A DNA stretch of 64,000 bases from Streptomyces sp. I05A-00742 (GCF_013055795.1 NZ_JABETO010000011.1:1-64000); one strand, 5' to 3'. Counted from the first letter of the stretch, positions 25,317 to 34,763 are shown. The notes: generated by a model not told the origin, from the letters alone. Numbers and translations are program-made.

Positions 25317-27017
25317 ATGGACGCAGCATCCATCGAGGCGGGACGCGGACGCTGGCAGGCCCGGTACGACGCGGCACGCAAGCGGAACGCCGACTTCACC
25401 ACGCTGTCCGGCGACCCGGTGGACCCGGTCTACGGACCCCGCCCCGGCGACACCTACGAGGGCTTCGAACGCATCGGCTGGCCCGGTGAGTACCCCTTCA
25501 CCCGGGGCCTGTACCCGACCGGCTACCGGGGCCGGAGCTGGACCATCCGCCAGTTCGCCGGCTTCGGCAACGCCGAACAGACCAACGAGCGCTACAAGAT
25601 GATCCTCGCGGCGGGCGGCGGCGGCCTCTCGGTCGCCTTCGACATGCCCACCCTGATGGGCCGCGACTCCGACGACCCCCGCTCGCTGGGCGAGGTGGGC
25701 CACTGCGGCGTCGCCATCGACTCCGCCGCCGACATGGAGGTCCTGTTCAAGGACATCACGCTCGGCGACGTCACCACCTCCATGACGATCAGCGGCCCGG
25801 CCGTACCGGTCTTCTGCATGTACCTCGTCGCCGCCGAGCGTCAGGGCGTCGACCCGGCCGTCCTCAACGGCACGCTCCAGACGGACATCTTCAAGGAGTA
25901 CATCGCCCAGAAGGAATGGCTCTTCGAGCCCGAGCCGCACCTGCGCCTGATCGGCGACCTCATGGAGCACTGCGCCCGCTCCATCCCCGCCTACAAGCCG
26001 CTCTCCGTCTCCGGCTACCACATCCGCGAGGCGGGCGCGACGGCCGCGCAGGAGCTTGCGTACACGCTGGCGGACGGCTTCGGCTACGTGGAGCTGGGGC
26101 TGAGCCGGGGCCTGGACGTGGACACCTTCGCGCCCGGTCTCTCCTTCTTCTTCGACGCGCACGTCGACTTCTTCGAGGAGATCGCCAAGTTCCGCGCCGC
26201 CCGCCGGATCTGGGCCCGCTGGATGAAGGAGGTCTACGGCGCGCGGACCGACAAGGCCCAGTGGCTGCGCTTCCACACCCAGACCGCCGGCGTCTCCCTC
26301 ACCGCCCAGCAGCCGTACAACAACGTCGTCCGCACGGCGGTGGAGGCCCTCGCCGCCGTCCTCGGCGGCACCAACTCCCTCCACACCAACGCCCTCGACG
26401 AGACTCTCGCCCTGCCCAGCGAGCAGGCCGCCGAGATCGCCCTGCGCACCCAGCAGGTGCTCATGGAGGAGACCGGCGTCGCCAACGTCGCGGACCCGCT
26501 GGGCGGCGCCTGGTACGTGGAGCAGCTGACCGACCGCATCGAGGCCGACGCCGAGAAGATCTTCGACCGCATAAAGGAGCGCGGCCTCCGCGCCCACCCC
26601 GACGGCAAGCACCCCATCGGCCCCATCACCTCCGGCATCCTGCGCGGCATCGAGGACGGCTGGTTCACCGGCGAGATCGCCGAGAGCGCCTTCCGCTACC
26701 AGCAGTCCCTGGAGAAGGGCGACAAGCGCGTCGTCGGCGTCAACTGCCACCACGGTTCCGTCACCGGCGACCTGGAGATCCTGCGCGTCAGCCACGAGGT
26801 CGAGCGCGAACAGGTCCGCGTCCTCGCCGCCCGCAAGGCCGCCCGCGACGACGCCAGGGTCCGCTCCTCCCTGGACGCCATGCTGGCCGCCGCCCGCGAC
26901 GGCTCCAACATGATCGAGCCCATGCTGGAGGCGGTGCGCGCCGAGGCGACGCTCGGCGAGATCTGTGACGCGCTGCGGGACGAGTGGGGGACGTACACGG
27001 AGCCCGCGGGCTTCTGA
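25317..27017 (+). CDS. icmA: Isobutyryl-CoA mutase large (substrate-binding) subunit
   Basis: The product is 566 residues, the size of characterised Streptomyces IcmA. It forms the (beta/alpha)8 barrel that binds acyl-CoA; the B12-binding domain is on a separate small subunit, IcmB, not found in this window. Substrate-defining residues are those of isobutyryl-CoA mutase: Phe80 in TIRQFAGFG (Tyr89 in methylmalonyl-CoA mutase) and Gln198 in KEYIAQKE (Arg207 in that enzyme). The barrel motif AQQPYNN is present. It interconverts isobutyryl-CoA and n-butyryl-CoA, linking valine breakdown to polyketide precursors. The ATG at 25317 sits behind a 24-bp palindrome. MeaB at 16646 is the likely chaperone. 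Confidence 0.95.
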   Translation: MDAASIEAGRGRWQARYDAARKRNADFTTLSGDPVDPVYGPRPGDTYEGFERIGWPGEYPFTRGLYPTGYRGRSWTIRQFAGFGNAEQTNERYKMILAAGGGGLSVAFDMPTLMGRDSDDPRSLGEVGHCGVAIDSAADMEVLFKDITLGDVTTSMTISGPAVPVFCMYLVAAERQGVDPAVLNGTLQTDIFKEYIAQKEWLFEPEPHLRLIGDLMEHCARSIPAYKPLSVSGYHIREAGATAAQELAYTLADGFGYVELGLSRGLDVDTFAPGLSFFFDAHVDFFEEIAKFRAARRIWARWMKEVYGARTDKAQWLRFHTQTAGVSLTAQQPYNNVVRTAVEALAAVLGGTNSLHTNALDETLALPSEQAAEIALRTQQVLMEETGVANVADPLGGAWYVEQLTDRIEADAEKIFDRIKERGLRAHPDGKHPIGPITSGILRGIEDGWFTGEIAESAFRYQQSLEKGDKRVVGVNCHHGSVTGDLEILRVSHEVEREQVRVLAARKAARDDARVRSSLDAMLAAARDGSNMIEPMLEAVRAEATLGEICDALRDEWGTYTEPAGF

Positions 27018-27123
27018 CGCACCACTGCTCTCCGGTCGGCGGCCCGGTCACGGCACGTATCGTGACCGGGTCGCCGGCCCGTCGTGCGGCGGCACGCCCC
27101 GACGCGCGAGGAACGAGGGACCG

Positions 27124-28306
27124 GTGCGGCTCAGCGGACAGGTGGACGAGGGCTTCGGAGCCGTCGCGGACGCCTTCGCGCGGAACTTCGCGGAGGGCGG
27201 TGAGCTCGGGGCCGCCGTCACCGTCTTCCACGGCGGCTCTCACAGCAGCTTTCACGGCGGCCGGAAGGTCGTCGACCTGTGGGGCGGCATCGCCGACGAG
27301 CGCACCGGCCGGCCGTGGGAGGAGCACACCGCCGTCCCGGTCATGTCCGCCGGCAAGGGCGTGCTCGTCCTCTGCGCGTACCTCCTCGTCCAGGAGGGGC
27401 GGCTCGACCTGGACGCCCCGATCGCCCAGTACTGGCCGGAGTTCGCCCGCAACGGCAAGGAGGGCATCACCACGCGCATGGTCCTCGGCCACCGGGCGGG
27501 CCTCCCGGTGCTCGACAGCACGCCGTCCTTCGAGGAGATCACCGGCTGGACGGCCGTCGTCCGCGCCCTGGAGGAGCAGAAGCCGCTCTGGGAGCCCGGC
27601 ACCGCGTACGAGTACCACGGCCACACCATCGGCTGGCTCGTCGGCGAGGTCATCCGGCGGATCACCGGCCGCACTCCGGGCGCGTACTTCCGCGCGGTGC
27701 TCGGGGACCCTCTGGACCTCACCACCTGGATCGGCGTCCCGGAGGACCGCCTTCCGTATCTGGCCCGGCTCGCCGACGACGGCCAGTACCCCGCCTCGCC
27801 CGACCACGAGCTGCTGCTCGTGCGCATCCTGACGATGAACGGTCAGTTCGTCTTCCCCGGCACCGACCACCCCCGCGGCTGGAACTCCCCGGCCTTCCTC
27901 ACCGCCGAGATCCCCGCCACCGGCGCCGTCTCCTCTGCCCGCGGCCTCGCCACGACGTACGCGGCGGCGGTCACCGGCGTGCACGGCCGCTGCGAGCGGC
28001 TGCTCACGGCGAGCCACGGTGGACGACGCGCTGCGTGAGCAGTCGTCCGGCGCGTCCTGGTCGGGCTTCCCCGACATGGCCGACATGGGCATCCGCTGGG
28101 GCACCGGCTTCCACCTCGACTCGCCCCCCGCCGTCCCGATGCTCGGTGCCCGCAGCTTCGGGCACGACGGGGCGGGTGGGCATCTGGGGTTCGCCGACGA
28201 TGAGTTCGGTGTCGGTTTCGGGTACGTCGCCAACCGGATGGTCTCCGGGGAGGACGAGCGGGCGGGGCGGCTGGTCGAGGCGGTGCGCGGGTGTTTGGAG
28301 GGCTGA
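27124..28306 (+). pseudogene. Serine hydrolase of the beta-lactamase/esterase family, frameshifted
   Basis: From a GTG at 27124 (GAGGGA just upstream) the frame encodes about 300 residues of a class C beta-lactamase-like/family VIII esterase protein. It has the SxxK motif SAGK in PVMSAGKGV and the YEYHG block in place of YxN. The frame ends at 28038 in a nonsense tail. The natural continuation (VDDALREQSSGASWSGFPDMAD to GHDGAGG and the C-terminus at 28306) is in the next frame. One extra C near 28015 explains the shift. Either the gene is dead or this base is a sequencing error; everything else looks intact. Confidence 0.85.
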
Positions 28307-28428
28307 GCTCTCGCGGTTCGCTTCACTCGTCCGGGGGGCGCGGGTTCGATTCCGGGCGGCGCGTGGTTCGTCCGCCCTAGCCTCCGTTGCTGTCGACAGC
28401 AGGGGTACGGAGAGGGCGGACAGCCGTG

Positions 28429-29238
28429 GTGAACGAGACTTCCCAGCCACCGATGGCATGGCGACTGTGCGGCAACCAGGTCAAGCTCTGGCGCATGGAG
28501 GCCGGCGTGAGCCGAGAACAGCTCGGCGCCGAGGCAGGCTATGAACTTGAAACCGTCAAGGCGATGGAGCAAGGGCGACGGCGGCCCACTCTGCGGTTGC
28601 TGGACATCGCGGACGAGATGTGTGGGGCCCGGGGGAAGTTGCGGGCTGCGGCGGGATTCTTGGAGCCGGAGCGGTTCGCACGGCGGGTGCGCGAGTTCGT
28701 CGTGGCCGAGGCGTCGGCCATCGCCATCCACTCGTACCAGACGCTCCTGATTCCCGGGCTGCTCCAGACCGAGGAGTACGCGCGCCAGTTGATGACCCGG
28801 CACTGCCCTCCCATGGACGACGAGGCGGTGGAGCAGCAGCTCGCCGGACGACTGGCGCGGCAGGGGCTGCTCAAGAAGCACGACGTGATGTTCACGTTTG
28901 TGATCTACGAAGCGGCTTTGCGGACCGGAATCGGTGGCCCGCAGGCCATGAAGCGGCAGCTCCACCACTTGCTGGCCGTGGGGCAGCAGCGCAACGTCAT
29001 CATTCAGGTGCTCCCGGCCGACCGGGGTATGAACCCCGGTCTGTACGGTCCCTTCGTGCTGCTGGAGACCCCGGAGTTCGATTACTGCGCCTTCGAGGAG
29101 GGGCAGAACACCGGTGTGTTGTACGCGGGCTCCGAGCAGATCAGCCTCCTGATGAAGCGGCACGCCGTGATTCGCATGGAGGCCCTGAACGCGGAGGAGT
29201 CGGCGGAGTTGATCGCCAAGGCAGCGGAGCAGCTATGA
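28429..29238 (+). CDS. XRE-family regulator with DUF5753 (Scr1-type)
   Basis: The product is 269 residues. The N-terminal helix-turn-helix (WRLCGNQVKLWRMEAGVSREQLGAEAGYELETVKAMEQG in outline) is followed by the DUF5753 domain with the ALRTGIGGPQAMKRQLHHLL and VIIQVLPADRG landmarks. Tandem GTG codons at 28426 and 28429 follow GAGGGCGGA. The second is chosen for spacing, and the frame from 28387 is not supported. It forms the standard Streptomyces pair with the overlapping DUF397 gene. Such pairs affect development and antibiotic production in several species. Confidence 0.9.
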   Translation: MNETSQPPMAWRLCGNQVKLWRMEAGVSREQLGAEAGYELETVKAMEQGRRRPTLRLLDIADEMCGARGKLRAAAGFLEPERFARRVREFVVAEASAIAIHSYQTLLIPGLLQTEEYARQLMTRHCPPMDDEAVEQQLAGRLARQGLLKKHDVMFTFVIYEAALRTGIGGPQAMKRQLHHLLAVGQQRNVIIQVLPADRGMNPGLYGPFVLLETPEFDYCAFEEGQNTGVLYAGSEQISLLMKRHAVIRMEALNAEESAELIAKAAEQL

Positions 29239-29420
29239 GCAGTCAGAAGCGTGAGTGGTTCAAGTCCAGTTACAGCCAGGGTGGCGGCATGGAGTGCGTC
29301 GAGGTGACCGCGGCACCCGGCACTGTCCACGTGCGGGACTCGAAACGCAGAAGCGGGCCGCGGCTCTCCATACCGTCCGGGGCGTGGGCCGAGTTCGTGA
29401 CGTACGCGTCGCGGGGCTGA
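29235..29420 (+). CDS. DUF397 protein, partner of the XRE regulator
   Basis: The product is 61 residues and has the complete DUF397 signature: WFKSSYSQGGGMECVEV, then VHVRDSKRRSGPRLSIPSGAWAEFV. The ATG overlaps the TGA of the XRE gene (ATGA). DUF397 proteins act as small partners or antagonists of their XRE neighbour. It ends at the second palindromic element. Confidence 0.92.
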   Translation: MSSQKREWFKSSYSQGGGMECVEVTAAPGTVHVRDSKRRSGPRLSIPSGAWAEFVTYASRG

Positions 29421-29445
29421 TCGCCCGGTTGTCGCCCCAGCCACG

Positions 29446-29640
29446 CCCTTTCACCGTTTCTTGCAGGGGCAAGCCCCCGCACCCCCAGAAGCGCGCTGCG
29501 CGCGCTGTCCTCAAACGCCGGACGGGCTGAATCGTGCGCCCGGGCGCGACAACCAGCCCGTCCGGCGTTTGAGGACAACCGCGCGGAGCGCGGTTTCGGG
29601 GGTGTGGGGGCGCCAGCCCCTGCAAGAAGCGGTGAAAGGG
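29446..29640. repeat. Nested palindromic intergenic element, copy B
   Basis: Outer 25-nt arms at 29446-29470 and 29616-29640 are inverted repeats with one mismatch, enclosing a perfect 23-bp stem. It shares arm and core words with copy A at 734-930, and like that copy lies between convergent genes. The core loop is longer here (24 nt) and contains its own small palindrome GCGCCCGGGCGC. Confidence 0.85.
29507..29576. terminator. Bidirectional hairpin, core of copy B
   Basis: A perfect 23-bp stem (29507-29529 with 29554-29576) lies between the convergent DUF397 and TetR genes. Confidence 0.7.
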
Positions 29641-29674
29641 AGGGACCGGGGCACCCCCACCGCCGGAGGCACCC

Positions 29675-30322
29675 CTACCGCGCCGCCGCCGACCCCGCGA
29701 GCCCACCGATGAGCAGAGCGGTGAACCCCCGAGCCCACTCCACATCCACCGGCTCCGCGGAAACGAGCGTCCGGTGGACAACGGCCCCGGCGATGACATC
29801 GAAGATGAGGTCGGCGGTGCGGGCGGCCACCGCGGGCTCCTCCTCGCGGGGCAACTCCCCACGCGCCTGGGCGCGCTCACGTCCGACGAGAACGAGCATC
29901 TTCTGCCGGTCGACGATGGCGGAGCGGATCCGTTCGCGGAGGGCCTCGTCGCGGGTGGACTCGGCGACGACGGCCATGAGGGCGGTCTTGGTCTCGGGAC
30001 GGTCGAGGAGGGTGGCGAAGCGGAGGACGACGCCCTCGATGTCGGCCTGGAGACTGCCGCGGTCGGGGAGTTCGAGGTGCTCGTCGAAGAGGTCGGCGAC
30101 GGCGTCGACGACGAGGGCGTTCTTGCCGGCCCAGCGGCGGTAGAGGGTGGTCTTGGCGACTCCGGCACGGGCGGCGACGTCGCCCATCGTCAGCTTGCCC
30201 CAGCCGAGTTCCACCAGCGCGGCACGGGTCGCGTCGAGGATGGCGCGGTCGGCCTCGGCGCTGCGGGGACGTCCCGTGCGGCCGCTCGTACGGTGCCCGG
30301 GGGGCGGCGGGGCGGAAGTCAT
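29675..30322 (-). CDS. TetR-family transcriptional regulator
   Basis: The product is 215 residues. The N-terminal helix-turn-helix is LTMGDVAARAGVAKTTLYRRWAGKNALV at about residues 43-70, with the TetR_C helices after it. The ATG at 30320-30322 faces the thioredoxin-TPR gene across 208 bp. No target can be named. Confidence 0.92.
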   Translation of the reverse strand: MTSAPPPPGHRTSGRTGRPRSAEADRAILDATRAALVELGWGKLTMGDVAARAGVAKTTLYRRWAGKNALVVDAVADLFDEHLELPDRGSLQADIEGVVLRFATLLDRPETKTALMAVVAESTRDEALRERIRSAIVDRQKMLVLVGRERAQARGELPREEEPAVAARTADLIFDVIAGAVVHRTLVSAEPVDVEWARGFTALLIGGLAGSAAAR

Positions 30323-30530
30323 GCGGCGACCTTACCGCCGAGTAGCCACGCGGGTATGAGGCAGATCACGGGAGGGGGCCTGCCGTGGCGGTGGGGTTCC
30401 AGTTACGCTACGGGTCGTAGCGAAAGAATGAGCGACAACCACGGACGCCAGGTGGGGACCCGGCGTCGAAATTCGCTGTGTACCGCTGCGTACTTTTCCG
30501 ATCGCCGCGCGGAGGGGGGAGGATAGGCCC

Positions 30531-31496
30531 ATGCAGCCACGGAACATGTCCATGAGTGGAGTGGTCGACCTCGCCGCGGTGAAGGCGGCCGGGGAAGCCA
30601 AGCAGAAGGCGGAGCAGGCGCGGGCCGAGGCGGCGCGCCAGGGCGGCGTGCCGGCCGCCGCAGGGCGTCTTGTCCTCGACGTCGACGAGGCGTCCTTCGA
30701 ACGTGAGGTGCTCCAGCGCTCGGCCGAGGTGCCGGTCGTCATCGACTTCTGGGCCGACTGGTGCGAGCCGTGCAAGCAGCTCGGCCCGCTGCTGGAGCGG
30801 CTGGCGACGGAGTACGCGGGCCGGATCGTGCTGGCCAAGGTGGACGTCGAGGCGAACCAGCGGCTGTTCCAGCAGTTCGGGGTCCAGTCCATTCCCGCGG
30901 TGTTCGCGGTGGTGGCGGGACAGGCGCTGCCGCTGTTCCAGGGCGCGGCCCCCGAGGCGCAGATCCGGCAGGTGCTGGACCAGCTCGTCCAGGTCGCGGA
31001 GCAGCAGTTCGGCATCGTCGGCGCGCCCGTGGCGGCGGACGACGCCGAGGGTGCGGAGGCGCCGGCGCGTCCCGCGGGCCCGTACGACGCGGCCCTGGGC
31101 GCGGCCCACGAGGCGCTGGACCGGGGTGACCTGGGCGGTGCCGTCCAGGCGTACAAGAACGTGCTGTCGGACGATCCGGGCAACGTCGAGGCGAAGCTGG
31201 GCCTGGCCCAGGCGGAGCTGCTGCGGCGGGTCCAGGGAATGGACGCCCAGCAGGTGCGCAAGGCCGCGGCCGAGGCGCCGGGCGATGTGCGGGCGCAGAT
31301 CGCGGCGGCCGATCTCGACCTGGTCGGCGGGCACGTCGAGGACGCCTTCGGGCGGCTGATCGACGCCATCCGGCGGACGGCGGGCGAGGACCGCGACGCG
31401 GCGCGCGTCCGGCTGCTGGAGCTCTTCGAGGTGATCGGTCCCGACGACCCGCGGGTGACGGCGGCGCGGACGGCGCTCTCCCGGGCGCTGTTCTGA
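30531..31496 (+). CDS. Thioredoxin-domain co-chaperone with TPR region (YbbN/CnoX-like)
   Basis: The product is 321 residues. A charged coiled N-terminal stretch precedes a thioredoxin fold with active site WCEPCK (Cys78, Cys81) and the cis-proline SIPAV. A C-terminal TPR-like part from about residue 180 (YDAALGAAHEALDRGDLGGAVQAYKNVL) matches the E. coli YbbN/CnoX layout. Unlike E. coli YbbN it keeps both active-site Cys residues, so a redox function is plausible. The ATG at 30531 has GGGGGAGG 8 nt upstream. It stands alone and ends at a hairpin at 31590. Confidence 0.92.
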   Translation: MQPRNMSMSGVVDLAAVKAAGEAKQKAEQARAEAARQGGVPAAAGRLVLDVDEASFEREVLQRSAEVPVVIDFWADWCEPCKQLGPLLERLATEYAGRIVLAKVDVEANQRLFQQFGVQSIPAVFAVVAGQALPLFQGAAPEAQIRQVLDQLVQVAEQQFGIVGAPVAADDAEGAEAPARPAGPYDAALGAAHEALDRGDLGGAVQAYKNVLSDDPGNVEAKLGLAQAELLRRVQGMDAQQVRKAAAEAPGDVRAQIAAADLDLVGGHVEDAFGRLIDAIRRTAGEDRDAARVRLLELFEVIGPDDPRVTAARTALSRALF

Positions 31497-31589
31497 GCGC
31501 TCTCCTGGCGCACGCTTGTCACAAACGAAACAGCGGTCGCGGTATATCAAATCTTTATAAATGTGATCGCGGCTACCGCGAGTAAGGGG

Positions 31590-31616
31590 AACCCGGGCTT
31601 CCGCCCGGGTTTTCCT
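31590..31616 (+). terminator. Rho-independent-like terminator
   Basis: AACCCGGGC (31590-31598) pairs with GCCCGGGTT (31603-31611) across loop TTCC, followed by TTCCTG. It is preceded by an unusually AT-rich stretch (31543-31564) and a TCGCGGTA/TACCGCGA inverted pair (31537-31544, 31574-31581). Confidence 0.75.
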
Positions 31617-32074
31617 GTTATGTCCCCATCTTTCCGGCGCCCTCCCGGCTACGCCGCGTGCCTCCTCGATGCGGAGCCGACTCTCGCCGGTTATCCGGGC
31701 GTTACTCGCAAGTAATGAACCTCTTGTGCCCCGCCCCGGAATCGACCACGATCGGCGCAACCCGGTCCAGCACCGCGGCCCGGCATCCGGCCGGCGCCCG
31801 GAGTTGGGTCCCCACCGGGGCGACCGGCGGCTGCCGCCGGCCGTGGGACAGGGGGGTCTCCGCCGCCAACGACGGGGCCTGTCCCGGAGGTTGCGCGCAC
31901 GCGTGGCCACGTGGTTGTCGCTCGGGGGTGATCGCCGGTGTTTCGGTCGCGGCTTGGTGTTGGGCACCGCCGCATGCGACGGCGCTCCGCTTCCCGAGGA
32001 CGTAGCACGTCTCCCACCCCGGGCCAGGGCTTACCGGCCCGTGCCGGGGTGTACGTCCGAGAAGGAGGCAAGTC
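31617..32074. other. 458-bp leader region before the DUF6230 operon
   Basis: No convincing gene is seen on either strand; the open frames present have no Shine-Dalgarno and no recognisable domains. The only clear signal is the near-palindrome TTACTCGCAAGTAA at 31702-31715. The region probably holds the promoter and a long 5' untranslated leader of the exported-protein operon at 32075. Confidence 0.6.
31702..31715. promoter_or_regulatory. TTACTCGCAAGTAA operator-like palindrome
   Basis: The arms TTACT and AGTAA are perfect around a CGCA centre. The pattern resembles TetR-type operators of actinobacterial lipid-related genes. It lies 360 bp before the DUF6230 ATG. The regulator is unknown. Confidence 0.45.
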
Positions 32075-32707
32075 ATGAAGTCCCAGGCACGCGGTGGGAC
32101 CAGATGGAAGCGGTTCGCGGTCGTCATGGTGCCGAGTGTCGGCGCGGCGGCGGCGGTCACGATGGCGATCGCGCAGGGCGCGCTCGCGGCGTCGTTCCAG
32201 GTTTCCGGTCAGCAGTTCCAGATCACGGCCGATCACATCCACGGCGAGGGCTTCGGCCAGTACGGCGCCATGGAGGACACGGACCCGAAGGCGAAGGACC
32301 ACAAGGCGGTCGCGGTCGTCGGTATGAACAAGGCCGACATCACCAACCTCTGCCAGGCGGTCAACGTTCCGACGCCGTTCGGAGCGGTGGGCCTCAAGCT
32401 GAAGGCGGGCGGCGGGAAGAAGCCGGCCCACGCGGAGAAGCTGTATCTCGACGCCAATGAGATGAAGGTCGGAAACGCCAGGTTCAACGAGATCGACATC
32501 GGTGTGTCCTCGGACCACATGACCAAGGGCCCCGGGAAGAGCTCCGGCGACAAGGCCAAGTCGGTACCGGGCTCCTTCGCTCAGCAGGCCGACTCGGTCG
32601 AGTTCGATGACGTGGAACAAAAGGCATGGGCCACTTCGGCCGGCACGTTCACCCTGCCCGATCTCCACATGAGCGTCAGCATGGGCGCGCAGGAGTGCAA
32701 GAAGTAA
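32075..32707 (+). CDS. DUF6230 exported protein
   Basis: The product is 210 residues. A basic N-terminus and a hydrophobic segment at about residues 15-38 end in ALAA, a signal peptide or anchor. The mature part is beta-rich, with two Cys (NLCQAV and the terminal ECKK) and the ending GTFTLPDLHMSVS. The ATG at 32075 has a strong AGAAGGAGG. Older Streptomyces annotations call relatives cholesterol esterase, but no hydrolase motif is visible. It is first gene of an operon with DUF6114 and a long low-complexity exported protein whose C-terminus shares the GT-T-PD-H signature. Confidence 0.85.
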   Translation: MKSQARGGTRWKRFAVVMVPSVGAAAAVTMAIAQGALAASFQVSGQQFQITADHIHGEGFGQYGAMEDTDPKAKDHKAVAVVGMNKADITNLCQAVNVPTPFGAVGLKLKAGGGKKPAHAEKLYLDANEMKVGNARFNEIDIGVSSDHMTKGPGKSSGDKAKSVPGSFAQQADSVEFDDVEQKAWATSAGTFTLPDLHMSVSMGAQECKK

Positions 32708-32849
32708 CACGCCGGGACGGCCGGGGACGGGAACCGCACCGGCTCCCGTGCCCGTGCCGCGCGTACCCCATGGCCGCGGGTGCGCGGACGGGAGCCCTGA
32801 GCAGGGGCTCACACAGCACCGAATCGCCAGTTCCGAGGAGCTGTACATC

Positions 32850-33320
32850 ATGAGCGCCGACACGACGCCACCACAGCCGGTCGACGAGGGCGGCGTACGC
32901 CGCAGGTTCCGGGACTGGCGGGGTCAACGTCCGTTCTGGGCCGGCCTGTGGACCATGCTTGCCGGTCTACCGATCATGTACATCCCGTACCAGACCCTGA
33001 AGTTCGGCGAGTTGAGCATCCACCTGTCCACGACGGCGGGCGCCGGTTCGCTGATCATCGGTATTCTCCTCATCGTCCTGGGCCTGACCATGTGGTTCCA
33101 GCGGCATTCGCGGGTCTTCGCCGGTGTGGCGGCGATCCTGCTGGGGGTCGTCTCGCTCGTCGTCTCCAACTTCGGGGCGTTCCTGCTCGGGATCATCCCG
33201 GCCATGCTGGGCGGCGCTCTCGCCGTCGCCTGGGCGCCGGCCGAACCGTTGACCGAAGCCTCGGGGGAGGGGACGTCCGACCTCCCGGCCCCGTCCGGCC
33301 CGTCGCTGGTGAAGGAATGA
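32850..33320 (+). CDS. DUF6114 integral membrane protein
   Basis: The product is 156 residues with about four transmembrane segments (roughly residues 28-50, 65-83, 88-106 and 108-128) and short charged tails. The ATG at 32850 has GAGGAG 8 nt upstream. DUF6114 genes regularly accompany DUF6230 in Streptomyces. The pairing of a small membrane protein with exported proteins suggests a membrane partner or transporter for them, but no activity is known. Confidence 0.85.
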   Translation: MSADTTPPQPVDEGGVRRRFRDWRGQRPFWAGLWTMLAGLPIMYIPYQTLKFGELSIHLSTTAGAGSLIIGILLIVLGLTMWFQRHSRVFAGVAAILLGVVSLVVSNFGAFLLGIIPAMLGGALAVAWAPAEPLTEASGEGTSDLPAPSGPSLVKE

Positions 33321-33332
33321 ACAGGAGCCACC

Positions 33333-34763
33333 GTGGCTACTGACGACGCCGCGCGCGACCGCGACTGCCCGAAGGCCGGTCCGCGCCACGCCGCCCCCAG
33401 AAAGACCCTGCTGGCACGGCTGCACATGCCCGCGGGGAAGGCCGTCGCCCTGGCGGCCATGCCCACCGCGGTCCTCATGGGTATGGGCTTCACGCCCCAA
33501 CTGGCCTCGGCCAAGCCGACGGAGCCGGGCAATCCTCTCGGTGACGCCTTCTGCCTGACGGCTCCGGACGCCTCGCAGGGGGCCACGCCGAGCCCGGGCG
33601 CGAGCGGCAAGGACGCGGAGAAGGACAAGGAAGCGGAGAAGGACAAGGACGCCGGCAAGAGCAAGGACACCGGCAAGGACAAGAACAAGGGCAAGGACAA
33701 GGACGAGCCGACGAAGGAGCCCGGCGAGAAGAAGACGCCGACTCCCGAGGACCGCGAGGACAAGGCGGGCGAGCCCGGCAAGCCGGCCGAGGAGCCCTCG
33801 CCGTCGTCCGGCGGGACGGACGACCCGGCCGCGCCGCCGGCCCGGGGCAAGCTCCCGGAACTCCCGCCACTGCCGAAACTCCCGCCGCTGCCCGGCCCGT
33901 TCACCCCGCCGCCCGCACCGACGCCGACACCCACCCCGACGCCGACCACCACTCCCACCCCGACGCCGAGCCCGGGCGGAACGAGCGCGACCCCGGCTCC
34001 CCCCGCGTCCCCGACGCCCGGGGCGAGCAAGGACGCCACGAAGGACGCCGAGAAGGCGAAGGAAGCGGCGCGCAAGGCCGCCGAGGCGGAGAAGAAGGCC
34101 AAGGAAGCGGCGGCGGAGAAGGCCGCCCGCCCCGCGCCCGGCCCGACGAAGTCCGGCCAGGACGCCCGGACCCCTGGCCCCACCCCCGCGACCCCGGACG
34201 CCCCGTCGGCCCCGGCCACGCCATCCGGCACCCCCTCACCCGGCGCGTCGGGCGCGAAGACACCACTGCCCTGCCCCAACCCGCCGAAGCAGGCGGTCAA
34301 GGGGGAGGCCAACTTCGCCAACAACCCCTGGTTCCTGGAGTCCAGCAAGCTCACGCTGACCGGTCTGACCTACGAGGGGGTCAAGGAGGTCACCACGGTC
34401 AACGGGCAGAAGAAGTCCGTCCTCAAGTTCACCGCGGACAAACTGGAGATCGCCAAGCTGCACGCCCTCGTCAACGACCGCGGGCGGGTGTACCACCAGA
34501 GCGGAGAGAGCACCCCCTCCACCGTCGCCGGTGGCAAGGTCACCATGTACACCGAGCAGCTCACCGGCAAACTCTTCGGCAGCTCCCTCCCCCTCTTCGC
34601 CGCGAACTACAGCGCCTCCAGCCCGCCCCCTCTGATCCCCGGCATGAAACTCCCCATCCCGCTCTTCTTCACCGACGTGAAGATCCGCCAGGCGGGCCAG
34701 TTCGGCGGCACCCTCACCATCCCGGACATGCACGTCTACATCACGGACGGGACGTACCCCTGA
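33333..34763 (+). CDS. Long exported low-complexity protein with C-terminal beta domain
   Basis: The product is 476 residues from a GTG at 33333 with AGGAG 5 nt upstream, 12 nt after the DUF6114 stop. The hydrophobic segment at about residues 35-58 ending QLASA looks like a signal peptide. A Lys/Asp/Glu-rich repeat region (about 90-135), a Pro/Thr linker (about 165-215) and an Ala/Lys/Glu helical stretch (about 229-262) follow. A globular C-terminal domain runs from about residue 305 and ends GTLTIPDMHVYITDG. That ending matches the DUF6230 protein two genes upstream, so the two C-terminal domains may be homologous. The middle could span the cell wall. Confidence 0.82.
   Translation: MATDDAARDRDCPKAGPRHAAPRKTLLARLHMPAGKAVALAAMPTAVLMGMGFTPQLASAKPTEPGNPLGDAFCLTAPDASQGATPSPGASGKDAEKDKEAEKDKDAGKSKDTGKDKNKGKDKDEPTKEPGEKKTPTPEDREDKAGEPGKPAEEPSPSSGGTDDPAAPPARGKLPELPPLPKLPPLPGPFTPPPAPTPTPTPTPTTTPTPTPSPGGTSATPAPPASPTPGASKDATKDAEKAKEAARKAAEAEKKAKEAAAEKAARPAPGPTKSGQDARTPGPTPATPDAPSAPATPSGTPSPGASGAKTPLPCPNPPKQAVKGEANFANNPWFLESSKLTLTGLTYEGVKEVTTVNGQKKSVLKFTADKLEIAKLHALVNDRGRVYHQSGESTPSTVAGGKVTMYTEQLTGKLFGSSLPLFAANYSASSPPPLIPGMKLPIPLFFTDVKIRQAGQFGGTLTIPDMHVYITDGTYP

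Noticed and set aside
31669..32460. 263-codon plus-strand frame overlapping the DUF6230 gene
   Set aside because: It has no ribosome-binding site and overlaps the real gene out of frame; the product is Arg/Gly-rich without a domain.
32924..34354. A 476-codon minus-strand frame opposite the exported low-complexity protein
   Set aside because: Its Gly/Val/Ser runs mirror the Pro/Thr/Lys codons of the sense gene, which has a signal peptide, a ribosome-binding site and operon context.
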